From the NCBI RefSeq assembly GCF_050908995.1, contig NW_027484923.1, forward strand, positions 62,001 through 126,000: 64,000 bases of DNA. The letters are read 5' to 3'. Shown piece by piece: positions 26,077 through 40,532 of the stretch. The notes under the pieces were generated by a model. It saw only the letters and a list, made by a program, of their open reading frames with translations. It did no database searches and was not told the origin of the DNA. Position numbers and translations under genes: made by a program. The first letter of the stretch is position 1, and every line of letters starts with the position of its first letter. The stretch comes from Andrena cerasifolii (lineage: Eukaryota > Arthropoda > Insecta > Hymenoptera > Andrenidae).

Positions 26077-28126
26077 GAATCCGATATTAGAACCGATATT
26101 CAAAAACCGATATTGGAGAACAAATATTGAAAAACTGATATTGCAAATCCGATATTGAATCCGATATTAGAACCGATATTGAAAAACCGATATTGTAAAG
26201 CAAATATTGAAAAACTGATATCGAAAAACTGATATTGAAAAACCGATATTGAAAAACCGATATTGAAACCGATATTAGAACCGATATTGAAAAACAAATA
26301 TTGAAAAACTGATATCGAAAAACTGATATTGAAAAACCGATATTGAAAAACCGACATTGAATCCGATATTAGAACCGATATTCAAAAACCGATATTGGAG
26401 AACAAATATTGAAAAACTGATATTGAAAACCCGATATTGAAAAACAAATATTGAAAAACCCATATTGAAAAACTGATATTGAAACCGATATTAGAACCGA
26501 TATTCAAAAACCGATAATGGAGAACAAATATTGAAAAACTGATATTGAAAAACCGATATTGAAAAACAAATATTGAAAAACCGATATTGAAAAACCGATA
26601 TTGAAAAACTTATATCGAAAAACTGATATTGCAAAACCGATATTGAAACCGATATTAGAACCGATATTGAAAAACCGATATTGAAAAACCGATATTGAAA
26701 AACCGATATTGAAACCGATATTAGAACCGATATTCAAAAACCGATATTGAAAAACCGATATTCAAAAACCTATATCGAATAACTGATATTGCAAAACCGA
26801 TGTTGAAAAACCGATATTGAATCCGATATTAGAACCGATATTCAAAAACCGATATTGAAACCGATATTAGAACCGATATTGAAAAACCGATATTGGAGAA
26901 CAAATATTGAAAAACTGATATTGAAAAACAAATATTGAAAAACTGATATCGAAAAACTGATATTGAAAAACCGATATTGAAAAACCGATATTGAATCCGA
27001 TATTAGAACCGATATTCAAAAACCGATATTGGAGAACAAATATTGAAAAACCGATATTGAAAAACCGATATTGAAAAACAAATATTGAAGAACTGATATC
27101 GAAAAACTGATATTGAAAAACCGATATTGAAAAACCGATATTGAATCCGATATTAGAACCGATATTCAAAAACCGATATTGGAGAACAAATATTGAAAAA
27201 CTGATATTGAAAAACCGATATTGAAAAACCTATATCGAATAACTGATATTGCAAAACCGATATTGAAAAACCGATATTGAATCCGATATTAGAACCGATA
27301 TTCAAAAACCGATATTGGAGAACAAATATTGAAAAACTGATATTGAAAAACCGATATTGAAAAACCTATATCGAATAACTGATATTGCAAAACCGATATT
27401 GAAAAACCGATATTGAATCCGATATTAGAACCGATATTCAAAAACCGATATTGGAGAACAAATATTGAAAAACTGATATCGAAAAAATGATATTGAGAAA
27501 CTGATATTGCAAAACCGATATTGTTCTAAACCGATATTGAATCCGATATTAGAACCGATATTCAAAAACCGATATTGGAGAACAAATATTGAAAAACTGA
27601 TATCGAAAAACTGATATTGAGAAACTGATATTGCAAAACCGATATTGTTCTAAACCGATATTCAAAAACCGATATAGAAAAACAAATGTTGAAAAACTGA
27701 TATCGAAAAACTGATATTGAAAAACCGATATTGAAAAACTGATGTTGAATCCGATATTAGAACCGATATTCAAAAACCGATATTGGAGAACAAATATTGA
27801 AAAACTGATATTGAAAAACCGATATTGAAAAACCTATATCGAATAACTGATATTGCAAAACCGATATTGAGAAACCGATATTGAATCCGATATTAGAACC
27901 GATATTCAAAAACCGATATTGGAGAACAAATATTGAAAAACTGATATCGAAAAACTGATATCGAAAAACTGATATTGAAAAACCGATATTGAAAAACCGA
28001 TATTGAATCCGATATTAGAACCGATATTCAAAAACCGATATTGGAGAACAAATATTGAAAAACTGATAATGAAAACCCGATATTGAAAAACAAATATTGA
28101 AAAACCCATATTGAAAAACTGATATT
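26077..28126. repeat. Linker404 - D338 - I324 - array A10 - tail
   Basis: Linker is 26077-26480 (private CCGACATTG near 26352), D338 26481-26818, I324 26819-27142 and the 122-bp tail 28005-28126. Array A10 has s1 at 27143, 27279, 27415, 27539, 27747, 27883 and 28005 (136-136-124-208-136-122). The segment is a third relative of 1-2530 and 16031-18560 (offset 10,270 bp from the latter) but contains one 604-bp unit instead of two. Confidence 0.9.
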
Positions 28127-29249
28127 GAAACCGATATTAGAACCGATATTCAAAAACCGATAATGGAGAACAAATATTGAAAAACTGATATTGAAAAACC
28201 GATATTGAAAAACAAATATTGAAAAACCGATATTGAAAAACCGATATTGAAAAACTTATATCGAAAAACTGATATTGCAAAACCGATATTGAAACCGATA
28301 TTAGAACCGATATTGAAAAACCGATATTGAAAAACCGATATTGAAAAACCGATATTGTAAAGCAAATATTGAAAAACTGATATCGAAAAACTGATATTGA
28401 AAAACCGATATTGAAAAACCGATATTGGAACCGATATTAGAACCGATATTGAAAAACCGATATTGAATCCGATATTAGAACCGATATTCAAAAACCGATA
28501 TTGGAGAACAAATATTGAAAAACTGATATTGAAAACCCGATATTGAAAAACAAATATTGAAAAACCCATATTGAAAAACTGATATTGAAACCGATATTAG
28601 AACCGATTTTCAAAAACCGATAATGGAGAACAAATATTGAAAAACTGATATTGAAAAACCGATATTGAAAAACAAATATTGAAAAACCGATATTGAAAAA
28701 CCGATATTGAAAAACTTATATCGAAAAACTGATATTGCAAAACCGATATTGAAACCGATATTAGAACCGATATTGAAAAACCGATATTGAAAAACCGATA
28801 TTGAAAAACCGATATTGAAACCGATATTAGAACCGATATTCAAAAACCGATATTGAAAAACCGATATTCAAAAACCTATATCGAATAACTGATATTGCAA
28901 AACCGATATTGAAAAACCGATATTGAATCCGATATTAGAACCGATATTCAAAAACCGATATTGAAACCGATATTAGAACCGATATTGAAAAACCGATATT
29001 GGAGAACAAATATTGAAAAACTGATATTGAAAAACAAATATTGAAAAACTGATATCGAAAAACTGATATTTGAAAAACCGATATTGAAAAACCGATATTG
29101 AATCCGATATTAGAACCGATATTCAAAAACCGATATTGGAGAATAAATATTGAAAAACCGATATTGAAAAACCGATATTGAAAAACAAATATTGAAGAAC
29201 TGATATCGAAAAACTGATATTGAAAAACCGATATTGAAAAACCGATATT

Positions 29250-30963
29250 GAATCCGATATTAGAACCGATATTCAAAAACCGATATTGGAGAACAAATAT
29301 TGAAAAACTGATATTGAAAAACCGATATTGAAAAACCTATATCGAATAACTGATATTGCAAAACCGATATTGAAAAACCGATATTGAATCCGATATTAGA
29401 ACCGATATTCAAAAACCGATATTGGAGAACAAATATTGAAAAACTGATATTGAAAAACCGATATTGAAAAACCTATATCGAATAACTGATATTGCAAAAC
29501 CGATATTGAAAAACCGATATTGAATCCGATATTAGAACCGATATTCAAAAACCGATATTGGAGAACAAATATTGAAAAACTGATATCGAAAAACTGATAT
29601 CGAATAACTGATATTGCAAAACCGATATTGAAAAACCGATATTGAATCCGATATTAGAACCGATATTCAAAAACCGATATTGGAGAACAAATATTGAAAA
29701 ACTGATATTGAAAAACCGATATTGAAGAACCTATATCGAATAACTGATATTGCAAAACCGATATTGAAAAACCGATATTGAATCCGATATTAGAACCGAT
29801 ATTCAAAAACCGATATTGGAGAACAAATATTGAAAAACTGATATCGAAAAAATGATATTGAGAAACTGATATTGCAAAACCGATATTGTTCTAAACCGAT
29901 ATTGAATCCGATATTAGAACCGATATTCAAAAACCGATATTGGAGAACAAATATTGAAAAACTGATATCGAAAAACTGATATTGAGAAACTGATATTGCA
30001 AAACCGATATTGTTCTAAACCGATATTCAAAAACCGATATAGAAAAACAAATGTTGAAAAACTGATATCGAAAAACTGATATTGAAAAACCGATATTGAA
30101 AAACTGATGTTGAATCCGATATTAGAACCGATATTCAAAAACCGATATTGGAGAACAAATATTGAAAAACTGATATTGAAAAACCGATATTGAAAAACCT
30201 ATATCGAATAACTGATATTGCAAAACCGATATGGAAAAACCGATATTGAATCCGATATTAGAACCGATATTCAAAAACCGATATTGGAGAACAAATATTG
30301 AAAAACTGATATCGAAAAACTGATATCGAAAAACTGATATTGAAAAACCGATATTGAAAAACTGATATTGAATCCGATATTAGAACCGATATTCAAAAAC
30401 CGATATTGGAGAACAAATATTGAAAAACTGATATTGAAAAACCGATATTGAAAAACAAATATTGAAAAACCGATATTGAAAAACTGATATCGAAAAACTG
30501 ATATTGAGAAACTGATATTGCAAAACCGGTATTGTTCTAAACCGATATTGTAAAGCAAATATTGAAAAACTTATATCGAAAAACCGATATTGAAAAACCG
30601 ATATTGAATCCGATATTAGAACCGATATTCAAAAACCGATATTGGAGAACAAATATTGAAAAACTGATATCGAAAAACTGATATCGAAAAACTGATATTG
30701 AAAAATCGATATTGAAAAACCGATATTGAATCCGATATTAGAACCGATATTCAAAAACCGATATTGGAGAACAAATATTGAAAAACTGATATTGAAAAAC
30801 CGATATTGAAAAACAAATATTGAAAAACCGATATTGAAAAACTGATATCGAAAAACTGATATTGAGAAACTGATATTGCAAAACCGGTATTGTTCTAAAC
30901 CGATATTGTAAAGCAAATATTGAAAAACTTATATCGAAAAACCGATATTGAAAAACCGATATT
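29250..30963. repeat. 1714-bp cassette superunit, copy 1
   Basis: The s1 starts are 29250, 29386, 29522, 29644, 29780, 29904, 30112, 30248, 30370, 30606, 30728 and 30964: 136-136-122x-136-124-208-136-122-236-122-236. It is array A3 with the third C136 replaced by the hybrid 122x plus another C136. After 30964 the copy breaks off (s1-s3-m1-m11) instead of continuing into the s1-s3-m6-m5 linker start. Confidence 0.94.
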
Positions 30964-32222
30964 GAATCCGATATTAGAACCGATATTGAAAAACCGATAT
31001 TGTAAAGCAAATATTGAAAAACTGATATCGAAAAACTGATATTGAAAACCCGATATTGAAAAACAAATATTGAAAAACCCATATTGAAAAACTGATATTG
31101 AAACCGATATTAGAACCGATATTCAAAAACCGATAATGGAGAACAAATATTGAAAAACTGATATTGAAAAACCGATATTGAAAAACAAATATTGAAAAAC
31201 CGATATTGAAAAACCGATATTGAAAAACTTATATCGAAAAACTGATATTGCAAAACCGATATTGAAACCGATATTAGAACCGATATTGAAAAACCGATAT
31301 TGAAAAACCGATATTGAAAAACCGATATTGTAAAGCAAATATTGAAAAACTGATATCGAAAAACTGATATTGAAAAACCGATATTGAAAAACCGATATTG
31401 GAACCGATATTAGAACCGATATTGAAAAACCGATATTGAATCCGATATTAGAACCGATATTCAAAAACCGATATTGGAGAACAAATATTGAAAAACTGAT
31501 ATTGAAAACCCGATATTGAAAAACAAATATTGAAAAACCCATATTGAAAAACTGATATTGAAACCGATATTAGAACCGATTTTCAAAAACCGATAATGGA
31601 GAACAAATATTGAAAAACTGATATTGAAAAACCGATATTGAAAAACAAATATTGAAAAACCGATATTGAAAAACCGATATTGAAAAACTTATATCGAAAA
31701 ACTGATATTGCAAAACCGATATTGAAACCGATATTAGAACCGATATTGAAAAACCGATATTGAAAAACCGATATTGAAAAACCGATATTGAAACCGATAT
31801 TAGAACCGATATTCAAAAACCGATATTGAAAAACCGATATTCAAAAACCTATATCGAATAACTGATATTGCAAAACCGATATTGAAAAACCGATATTGAA
31901 TCCGATATTAGAACCGATATTCAAAAACCGATATTGAAACCGATATTAGAACCGATATTGAAAAACCGATATTGGAGAACAAATATTGAAAAACTGATAT
32001 TGAAAAACAAATATTGAAAAACTGATATCGAAAAACTGATATTTGAAAAACCGATATTGAAAAACCGATATTGAATCCGATATTAGAACCGATATTCAAA
32101 AACCGATATTGGAGAATAAATATTGAAAAACCGATATTGAAAAACCGATATTGAAAAACAAATATTGAAGAACTGATATCGAAAAACTGATATTGAAAAA
32201 CCGATATTGAAAAACCGATATT

Positions 32223-33936
32223 GAATCCGATATTAGAACCGATATTCAAAAACCGATATTGGAGAACAAATATTGAAAAACTGATATTGAAAAACCGATA
32301 TTGAAAAACCTATATCGAATAACTGATATTGCAAAACCGATATTGAAAAACCGATATTGAATCCGATATTAGAACCGATATTCAAAAACCGATATTGGAG
32401 AACAAATATTGAAAAACTGATATTGAAAAACCGATATTGAAAAACCTATATCGAATAACTGATATTGCAAAACCGATATTGAAAAACCGATATTGAATCC
32501 GATATTAGAACCGATATTCAAAAACCGATATTGGAGAACAAATATTGAAAAACTGATATCGAAAAACTGATATCGAATAACTGATATTGCAAAACCGATA
32601 TTGAAAAACCGATATTGAATCCGATATTAGAACCGATATTCAAAAACCGATATTGGAGAACAAATATTGAAAAACTGATATTGAAAAACCGATATTGAAG
32701 AACCTATATCGAATAACTGATATTGCAAAACCGATATTGAAAAACCGATATTGAATCCGATATTAGAACCGATATTCAAAAACCGATATTGGAGAACAAA
32801 TATTGAAAAACTGATATCGAAAAAATGATATTGAGAAACTGATATTGCAAAACCGATATTGTTCTAAACCGATATTGAATCCGATATTAGAACCGATATT
32901 CAAAAACCGATATTGGAGAACAAATATTGAAAAACTGATATCGAAAAACTGATATTGAGAAACTGATATTGCAAAACCGATATTGTTCTAAACCGATATT
33001 CAAAAACCGATATAGAAAAACAAATGTTGAAAAACTGATATCGAAAAACTGATATTGAAAAACCGATATTGAAAAACTGATGTTGAATCCGATATTAGAA
33101 CCGATATTCAAAAACCGATATTGGAGAACAAATATTGAAAAACTGATATTGAAAAACCGATATTGAAAAACCTATATCGAATAACTGATATTGCAAAACC
33201 GATATGGAAAAACCGATATTGAATCCGATATTAGAACCGATATTCAAAAACCGATATTGGAGAACAAATATTGAAAAACTGATATCGAAAAACTGATATC
33301 GAAAAACTGATATTGAAAAACCGATATTGAAAAACCGATATTGAATCCGATATTAGAACCGATATTCAAAAACCGATATTGGAGAACAAATATTGAAAAA
33401 CTGATATTGAAAAACCGATATTGAAAAACAAATATTGAAAAACCGATATTGAAAAACTGATATCGAAAAACTGATATTGAGAAACTGATATTGCAAAACC
33501 GGTATTGTTCTAAACCGATATTGTAAAGCAAATATTGAAAAACTTATATCGAAAAACCGATATTGAAAAACCGATATTGAATCCGATATTAGAACCGATA
33601 TTCAAAAACCGATATTGGAGAACAAATATTGAAAAACTGATATCGAAAAACTGATATCGAAAAACTGATATTGAAAAATCGATATTGAAAAACCGATATT
33701 GAATCCGATATTAGAACCGATATTCAAAAACCGATATTGGAGAACAAATATTGAAAAACTGATATTGAAAAACCGATATTGAAAAACAAATATTGAAAAA
33801 CCGATATTGAAAAACTGATATCGAAAAACTGATATTGAGAAACTGATATTGCAAAACCGGTATTGTTCTAAACCGATATTGTAAAGCAAATATTGAAAAA
33901 CTTATATCGAAAAACCGATATTGAAAAACCGATATT
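32223..33936. repeat. 1714-bp cassette superunit, copy 2
   Basis: This has the same eleven-cassette order as 29250-30963, displaced by 2973 bp, and shares its private variants (GAAGAACCTATATC, CCGATATGG). It is followed by a linker whose m2 is changed to m1 before GCAAATCCGATATT (near 33992). Confidence 0.94.
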
Positions 33937-34580
33937 GAATCCGATATTAGAACCGATATTCAAAAACCGATATTGGAGAACAAATATTGAAAAACCGATA
34001 TTGCAAATCCGATATTGAATCCGATATTAGAACCGATATTGAAAAACCGATATTGTAAAGCAAATATTGAAAAACTGATATCGAAAAACTGATATTGAAA
34101 AACCGATATTGAAAAACCGATATTGAAACCGATATTAGAACCGATATTGAAAAACAAATATTGAAAAACTGATATCGAAAAACTGATATTGAAAAACCGA
34201 TATTGAAAAACCGATATTGAATCCGATATTAGAACCGATATTCAAAAACCGATATTGGAGAACAAATATTGAAAAACTGATATTGCAAAACCGATATTGA
34301 AACCGATATTAGAACCGATATTGAAAAACCGATATTGAAAAACCGATATTGTAAAGCAAATATTGAAAAACTGATATCGAAAAACTGATATTGAAAAACC
34401 GATATTGAAAAACCGATATTGAAACCGATATTAGAACCGATATTGAAAAACCGATATTGAATCCGATATTAGAACCGATATTCAAAAACCGATATTGGAG
34501 AACAAATATTGAAAAACTGATATTGAAAACCCGATATTGAAAAACAAATATTGAAAAACCCATATTGAAAAACTGATATT
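33937..34580. repeat. Transition from left dialect to right dialect
   Basis: This begins as linker404 but leaves it after the s1-s3-m6-m5-m2 leader (about 34218-34284), going to m7-s2-s3-m1-m1-m11, a P460 back end, and then a 122-bp tail. It ends at the s2-s3 doublet (34581) where the 2976-bp duplication starts. Downstream, the 136 and 236 cassette series is not seen again as an array until 60.9 kb. Confidence 0.75.
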
Positions 34581-37500
34581 GAAACCGATATTAGAACCGA
34601 TATTCAAAAACCGATAATGGAGAACAAATATTGAAAAACTGATATCGAAAAACTGATATTGAGAAACTGATATTGCAAAACCGATATTGTTCTAAACCGA
34701 TATTCAAAAACCGATATAGAAAAACAAATGTTGAAAAACTGATATCGAAAAACTGATATTGAAAAACCGATATTGAAAAACTGATGTTGAATCCGATATT
34801 AGAACCGATATTGAAAAACCGATATTGGAGAACAAATATTGAAAAACTGATATTGAAAAACAAATATTGAAAAACTGATATTGAAAAACCGATATTGAAA
34901 AACAAATATTGAAAAACCGATATTGAAACCGATATTGAAACCGATATTAGAACCGATATTGAAAAACCGATATTGAAAAACAAATATTGAAGAACTGATA
35001 TCGAAAAACTGATATTGAAAAACCGATATTGAAAAACCGATATTGAATCCGATATTAGAACCGATATTCAAAAACCGATATTGGAGAACAAATATTGAAA
35101 AACTGATATTGAAAAACCGATATTGAAAAACCTATATCGAATAACTGATATTGCAAAACCGATATCGAAAAACCGATATTGAATCCGATATTAGAACCGA
35201 TATTCAAAAACCGATATTGGAGAACAAATATTGAAAAACTGATATTGAAAAACCGATATTGAAAAACCGATATTGAAAAACCGATATTGAAACCGATATT
35301 AGAACCGATATTGAAAAACAGATATTGAAAAACAAATATTGAAGAACTGATATCGAAAAACTGATATTGAAAAACCGATATTGAAAAACCGATATTGAAT
35401 CCGATATTAGATCCGATATTCAAAAACCGATATTGGAGAACAAATATTGAAAAACTGATATCGAAAAACTGATATTGAGAAACTGATATCGAAAAACTGA
35501 TATTGAGAAACTGATACTGAATCCGATATTAGAACCGATATTCAAAAACCGATATTGAAAACCAAATATTGAAAAACCGATATTGAAAAACCGATATTGA
35601 AAAACCGATATAGAAAAACCTATATGGAAAAACTGATATTGCAAAACCGATATTGAATCCGATATTAGAACCGATATTGAAAAACAGATATTGAAAAACA
35701 AATATTGAAGAACTGATATCGAAAAACTGATATTGAAAAACCGATATTGAAAAACCGATATTGAAAAACCGATATTGCAAAACCGATATTGAAAAACCGA
35801 TATTGAATCCGATATTAGAACCGATATTCAAAAACCGATATTGGAGAACAAATATTGAAAAACTGATATTGAAAAACCGATATTGAAAAACCGATATTGA
35901 AAAACCGATATTGAATCCGATATTAGAACCGATATTCAAAATCCGATATTGGAGAACAAATATTGAAAAACTGATATTGCAAAACCGATATTGAATCCGA
36001 TATTAGAACCGATATTGAAAAACCGATATTGAATCCGATATTAGAACCGATATTCAAAAACCGATATTGGAGAACAAATATTGAAAAACTGATATTGAAA
36101 AACCGATATTGAAAAACCTATATCGAATAACTGATATTGCAAAACCGATATTGAAAAACCGATATTGAATCCGATATTAGAACCGATATTCAAAAACCGA
36201 TATTGGAGAACAAATATTGAAAAACTGATATTGAAAAACCGATATTGAAAAACCGATATTGAAAAACCGATATTGAAACCGATATTAGAACCGATATTGA
36301 AAAACAAATATTGAAAAACTGATATCGAAAAACTGATATTGAAAAACCGATATTGAAAAACCGATATTGAATCCGATATTAGAACCGATATTCAAAAACC
36401 GATATTGGAGAACAAATATTGAAAAACTGATATTGAAAACCCGATATTGAAAAACAAATATTGAAAAACCCATATTGAAAAACTGATATTGAAACCGATA
36501 TTAGAACCGATATTCAAAAACCGATAATGGAGAACAAATATTGAAAAACTGATATTGAAAAACCGATATTGGAAAACCTATATCGAATAACTGATATTGC
36601 AAAACCGATATTGAAAAACCGATATTGAATCCGATATTAGAACCGATATTCAAAAACCGATATTGGAGAACAAATATTGAAAAACTGATATCGAAAAACT
36701 GATATCGAAAAACTGATATTGAAAAACCGATATTGAAAAACCGATATTGAATCCGATATTAGAACCGATATTCAAAAACCGATATTGGAGAACAAATATT
36801 GAAAAACTGATATTGAAAAACCGATATTGAAAATCCTATATCGAAAAACCGATATTGAAACCGATATTAGAACCGATATTGAAAAACCGATATTGAAAAA
36901 CAAATATTGGAAAACTGATATCGAAAAACTGATATTGAAAAACCGATATTGAAAAACCGATATTGAAAAACCGATATTGAAACCGATATTAGAACCGATA
37001 TTGAAAAACAAATATTGAAAAACTGATATCGAAAAACTGATATTGAAAAACCGATATTGAAAAACCGATATTGAATCCGATATTAGAACCGATATTCAAA
37101 AACCGATATTGGAGAACAAATATTGAAAAACTGATATTGAAAACCCGATATTGAAAAACAAATATTGAAAAACCCATATTGAAAAACTGATATTGAAACC
37201 GATATTAGAACCGATATTCAAAAACCGATAATGGAGAACAAATATTGAAAAACTGATATTGAAAAACCGATATTGAAAAACAAATATTGAAAAACCGATA
37301 TTGAAAAACCGATATTGAAAAACTTATATCGAAAAACTGATATTGCAAAACCGATATTGAAACCGATATTAGAACCGATATTGAAAAACCGATATTGAAA
37401 AACCGATATTGAAACCGATATTAGAACCGATATTCAAAAACCGATATTGAAAAACCGATATTCAAAAACCTATATCGAATAACTGATATTGCAAAACCGA

Positions 37501-40500
37501 TATTGAAAAACCGATATTGAATCCGATATTAGAACCGATATTCAAAAACCGATATTGAAACCGATATTAGAACCGATATTCAAAAACCGATAATGGAGAA
37601 CAAATATTGAAAAACTGATATCGAAAAACTGATATTGAGAAACTGATATTGCAAAACCGATATTGTTCTAAACCGATATTCAAAAACCGATATAGAAAAA
37701 CAAATGTTGAAAAACTGATATCGAAAAACTGATATTGAAAAACCGATATTGAAAAACTGATGTTGAATCCGATATTAGAACCGATATTGAAAAACCGATA
37801 TTGGAGAACAAATATTGAAAAACTGATATTGAAAAACAAATATTGAAAAACTGATATTGAAAAACCGATATTGAAAAACAAATATTGAAAAACCGATATT
37901 GAAACCGATATTGAAACCGATATTAGAACCGATATTGAAAAACCGATATTGAAAAACAAATATTGAAGAACTGATATCGAAAAACTGATATTGAAAAACC
38001 GATATTGAAAAACCGATATTGAATCCGATATTAGAACCGATATTCAAAAACCGATATTGGAGAACAAATATTGAAAAACTGATATTGAAAAACCGATATT
38101 GAAAAACCTATATCGAATAACTGATATTGCAAAACCGATATCGAAAAACCGATATTGAATCCGATATTAGAACCGATATTCAAAAACCGATATTGGAGAA
38201 CAAATATTGAAAAACTGATATTGAAAAACCGATATTGAAAAACCGATATTGAAAAACCGATATTGAAACCGATATTAGAACCGATATTGAAAAACAGATA
38301 TTGAAAAACAAATATTGAAGAACTGATATCGAAAAACTGATATTGAAAAACCGATATTGAAAAACCGATATTGAATCCGATATTAGATCCGATATTCAAA
38401 AACCGATATTGGAGAACAAATATTGAAAAACTGATATCGAAAAACTGATATTGAGAAACTGATATCGAAAAACTGATATTGAGAAACTGATACTGAATCC
38501 GATATTAGAACCGATATTCAAAAACCGATATTGAAAACCAAATATTGAAAAACCGATATTGAAAAACCGATATTGAAAAACCGATATAGAAAAACCTATA
38601 TGGAAAAACTGATATTGCAAAACCGATATTGAATCCGATATTAGAACCGATATTGAAAAACAGATATTGAAAAACAAATATTGAAGAACTGATATCGAAA
38701 AACTGATATTGAAAAACCGATATTGAAAAACCGATATTGAAAAACCGATATTGCAAAACCGATATTGAAAAACCGATATTGAATCCGATATTAGAACCGA
38801 TATTCAAAAACCGATATTGGAGAACAAATATTGAAAAACTGATATTGAAAAACCGATATTGAAAAACCGATATTGAAAAACCGATATTGAATCCGATATT
38901 AGAACCGATATTCAAAATCCGATATTGGAGAACAAATATTGAAAAACTGATATTGCAAAACCGATATTGAATCCGATATTAGAACCGATATTGAAAAACC
39001 GATATTGAATCCGATATTAGAACCGATATTCAAAAACCGATATTGGAGAACAAATATTGAAAAACTGATATTGAAAAACCGATATTGAAAAACCTATATC
39101 GAATAACTGATATTGCAAAACCGATATTGAAAAACCGATATTGAATCCGATATTAGAACCGATATTCAAAAACCGATATTGGAGAACAAATATTGAAAAA
39201 CTGATATTGAAAAACCGATATTGAAAAACCGATATTGAAAAACCGATATTGAAACCGATATTAGAACCGATATTGAAAAACAAATATTGAAAAACTGATA
39301 TCGAAAAACTGATATTGAAAAACCGATATTGAAAAACCGATATTGAATCCGATATTAGAACCGATATTCAAAAACCGATATTGGAGAACAAATATTGAAA
39401 AACTGATATTGAAAACCCGATATTGAAAAACAAATATTGAAAAACCCATATTGAAAAACTGATATTGAAACCGATATTAGAACCGATATTCAAAAACCGA
39501 TAATGGAGAACAAATATTGAAAAACTGATATTGAAAAACCGATATTGGAAAACCTATATCGAATAACTGATATTGCAAAACCGATATTGAAAAACCGATA
39601 TTGAATCCGATATTAGAACCGATATTCAAAAACCGATATTGGAGAACAAATATTGAAAAACTGATATCGAAAAACTGATATCGAAAAACTGATATTGAAA
39701 AACCGATATTGAAAAACCGATATTGAATCCGATATTAGAACCGATATTCAAAAACCGATATTGGAGAACAAATATTGAAAAACTGATATTGAAAAACCGA
39801 TATTGAAAATCCTATATCGAAAAACCGATATTGAAACCGATATTAGAACCGATATTGAAAAACCGATATTGAAAAACAAATATTGGAAAACTGATATCGA
39901 AAAACTGATATTGAAAAACCGATATTGAAAAACCGATATTGAAAAACCGATATTGAAACCGATATTAGAACCGATATTGAAAAACAAATATTGAAAAACT
40001 GATATCGAAAAACTGATATTGAAAAACCGATATTGAAAAACCGATATTGAATCCGATATTAGAACCGATATTCAAAAACCGATATTGGAGAACAAATATT
40101 GAAAAACTGATATTGAAAACCCGATATTGAAAAACAAATATTGAAAAACCCATATTGAAAAACTGATATTGAAACCGATATTAGAACCGATATTCAAAAA
40201 CCGATAATGGAGAACAAATATTGAAAAACTGATATTGAAAAACCGATATTGAAAAACAAATATTGAAAAACCGATATTGAAAAACCGATATTGAAAAACT
40301 TATATCGAAAAACTGATATTGCAAAACCGATATTGAAACCGATATTAGAACCGATATTGAAAAACCGATATTGAAAAACCGATATTGAAACCGATATTAG
40401 AACCGATATTCAAAAACCGATATTGAAAAACCGATATTCAAAAACCTATATCGAATAACTGATATTGCAAAACCGATATTGAAAAACCGATATTGAATCC

Positions 40501-40532
40501 GATATTAGAACCGATATTCAAAAACCGATATT
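34581..40532. repeat. 2976-bp tandem segmental duplication, apparently identical copies
   Basis: Copy 1 is 34581-37556 and copy 2 is 37557-40532. Every stretch I compared is identical, including rare changes: CCGATATCG (35161 and 38137 region), GATACTGAATCC (near 35514 and 38490), CAAAATCCG (near 35937 and 38913), GGAAAACCTATATC (near 36570 and 39546), AATATTGGAAAACTG (near 36907 and 39883). The three boundaries (34581, 37557, 40533) all fall on an s2-s3 doublet. Before 34581 the sequence is a 122-bp tail, before 37557 it is s1-s3-m6, and after the 40533 doublet it is m1-m5. This is the youngest large duplication in the window, or an assembly duplication. Confidence 0.94.

Larger units (their letters stand above)
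28071..33960. repeat. 2973-bp tandem segmental duplication
   Basis: Copy 1 (28071-31043) and copy 2 (31044-33960) are collinear at a constant 2973-bp offset. Each holds part of a tail, P460, D338, I325 and the 1714-bp array. Copy 1 then has a 56-bp connector (m1-m11-m3-m2, 30988-31043), while copy 2 runs into a linker. Shared private variants support recent duplication: CCGATTTTC near 28604 and 31577, GAAGAACCTATATC near 29726 and 32699, CCGATATGG near 30231 and 33204. A difference is the second m1 of the first C122, GAAAAACTG (about 30357) in copy 1 and GAAAAACCG in copy 2. Confidence 0.93.
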
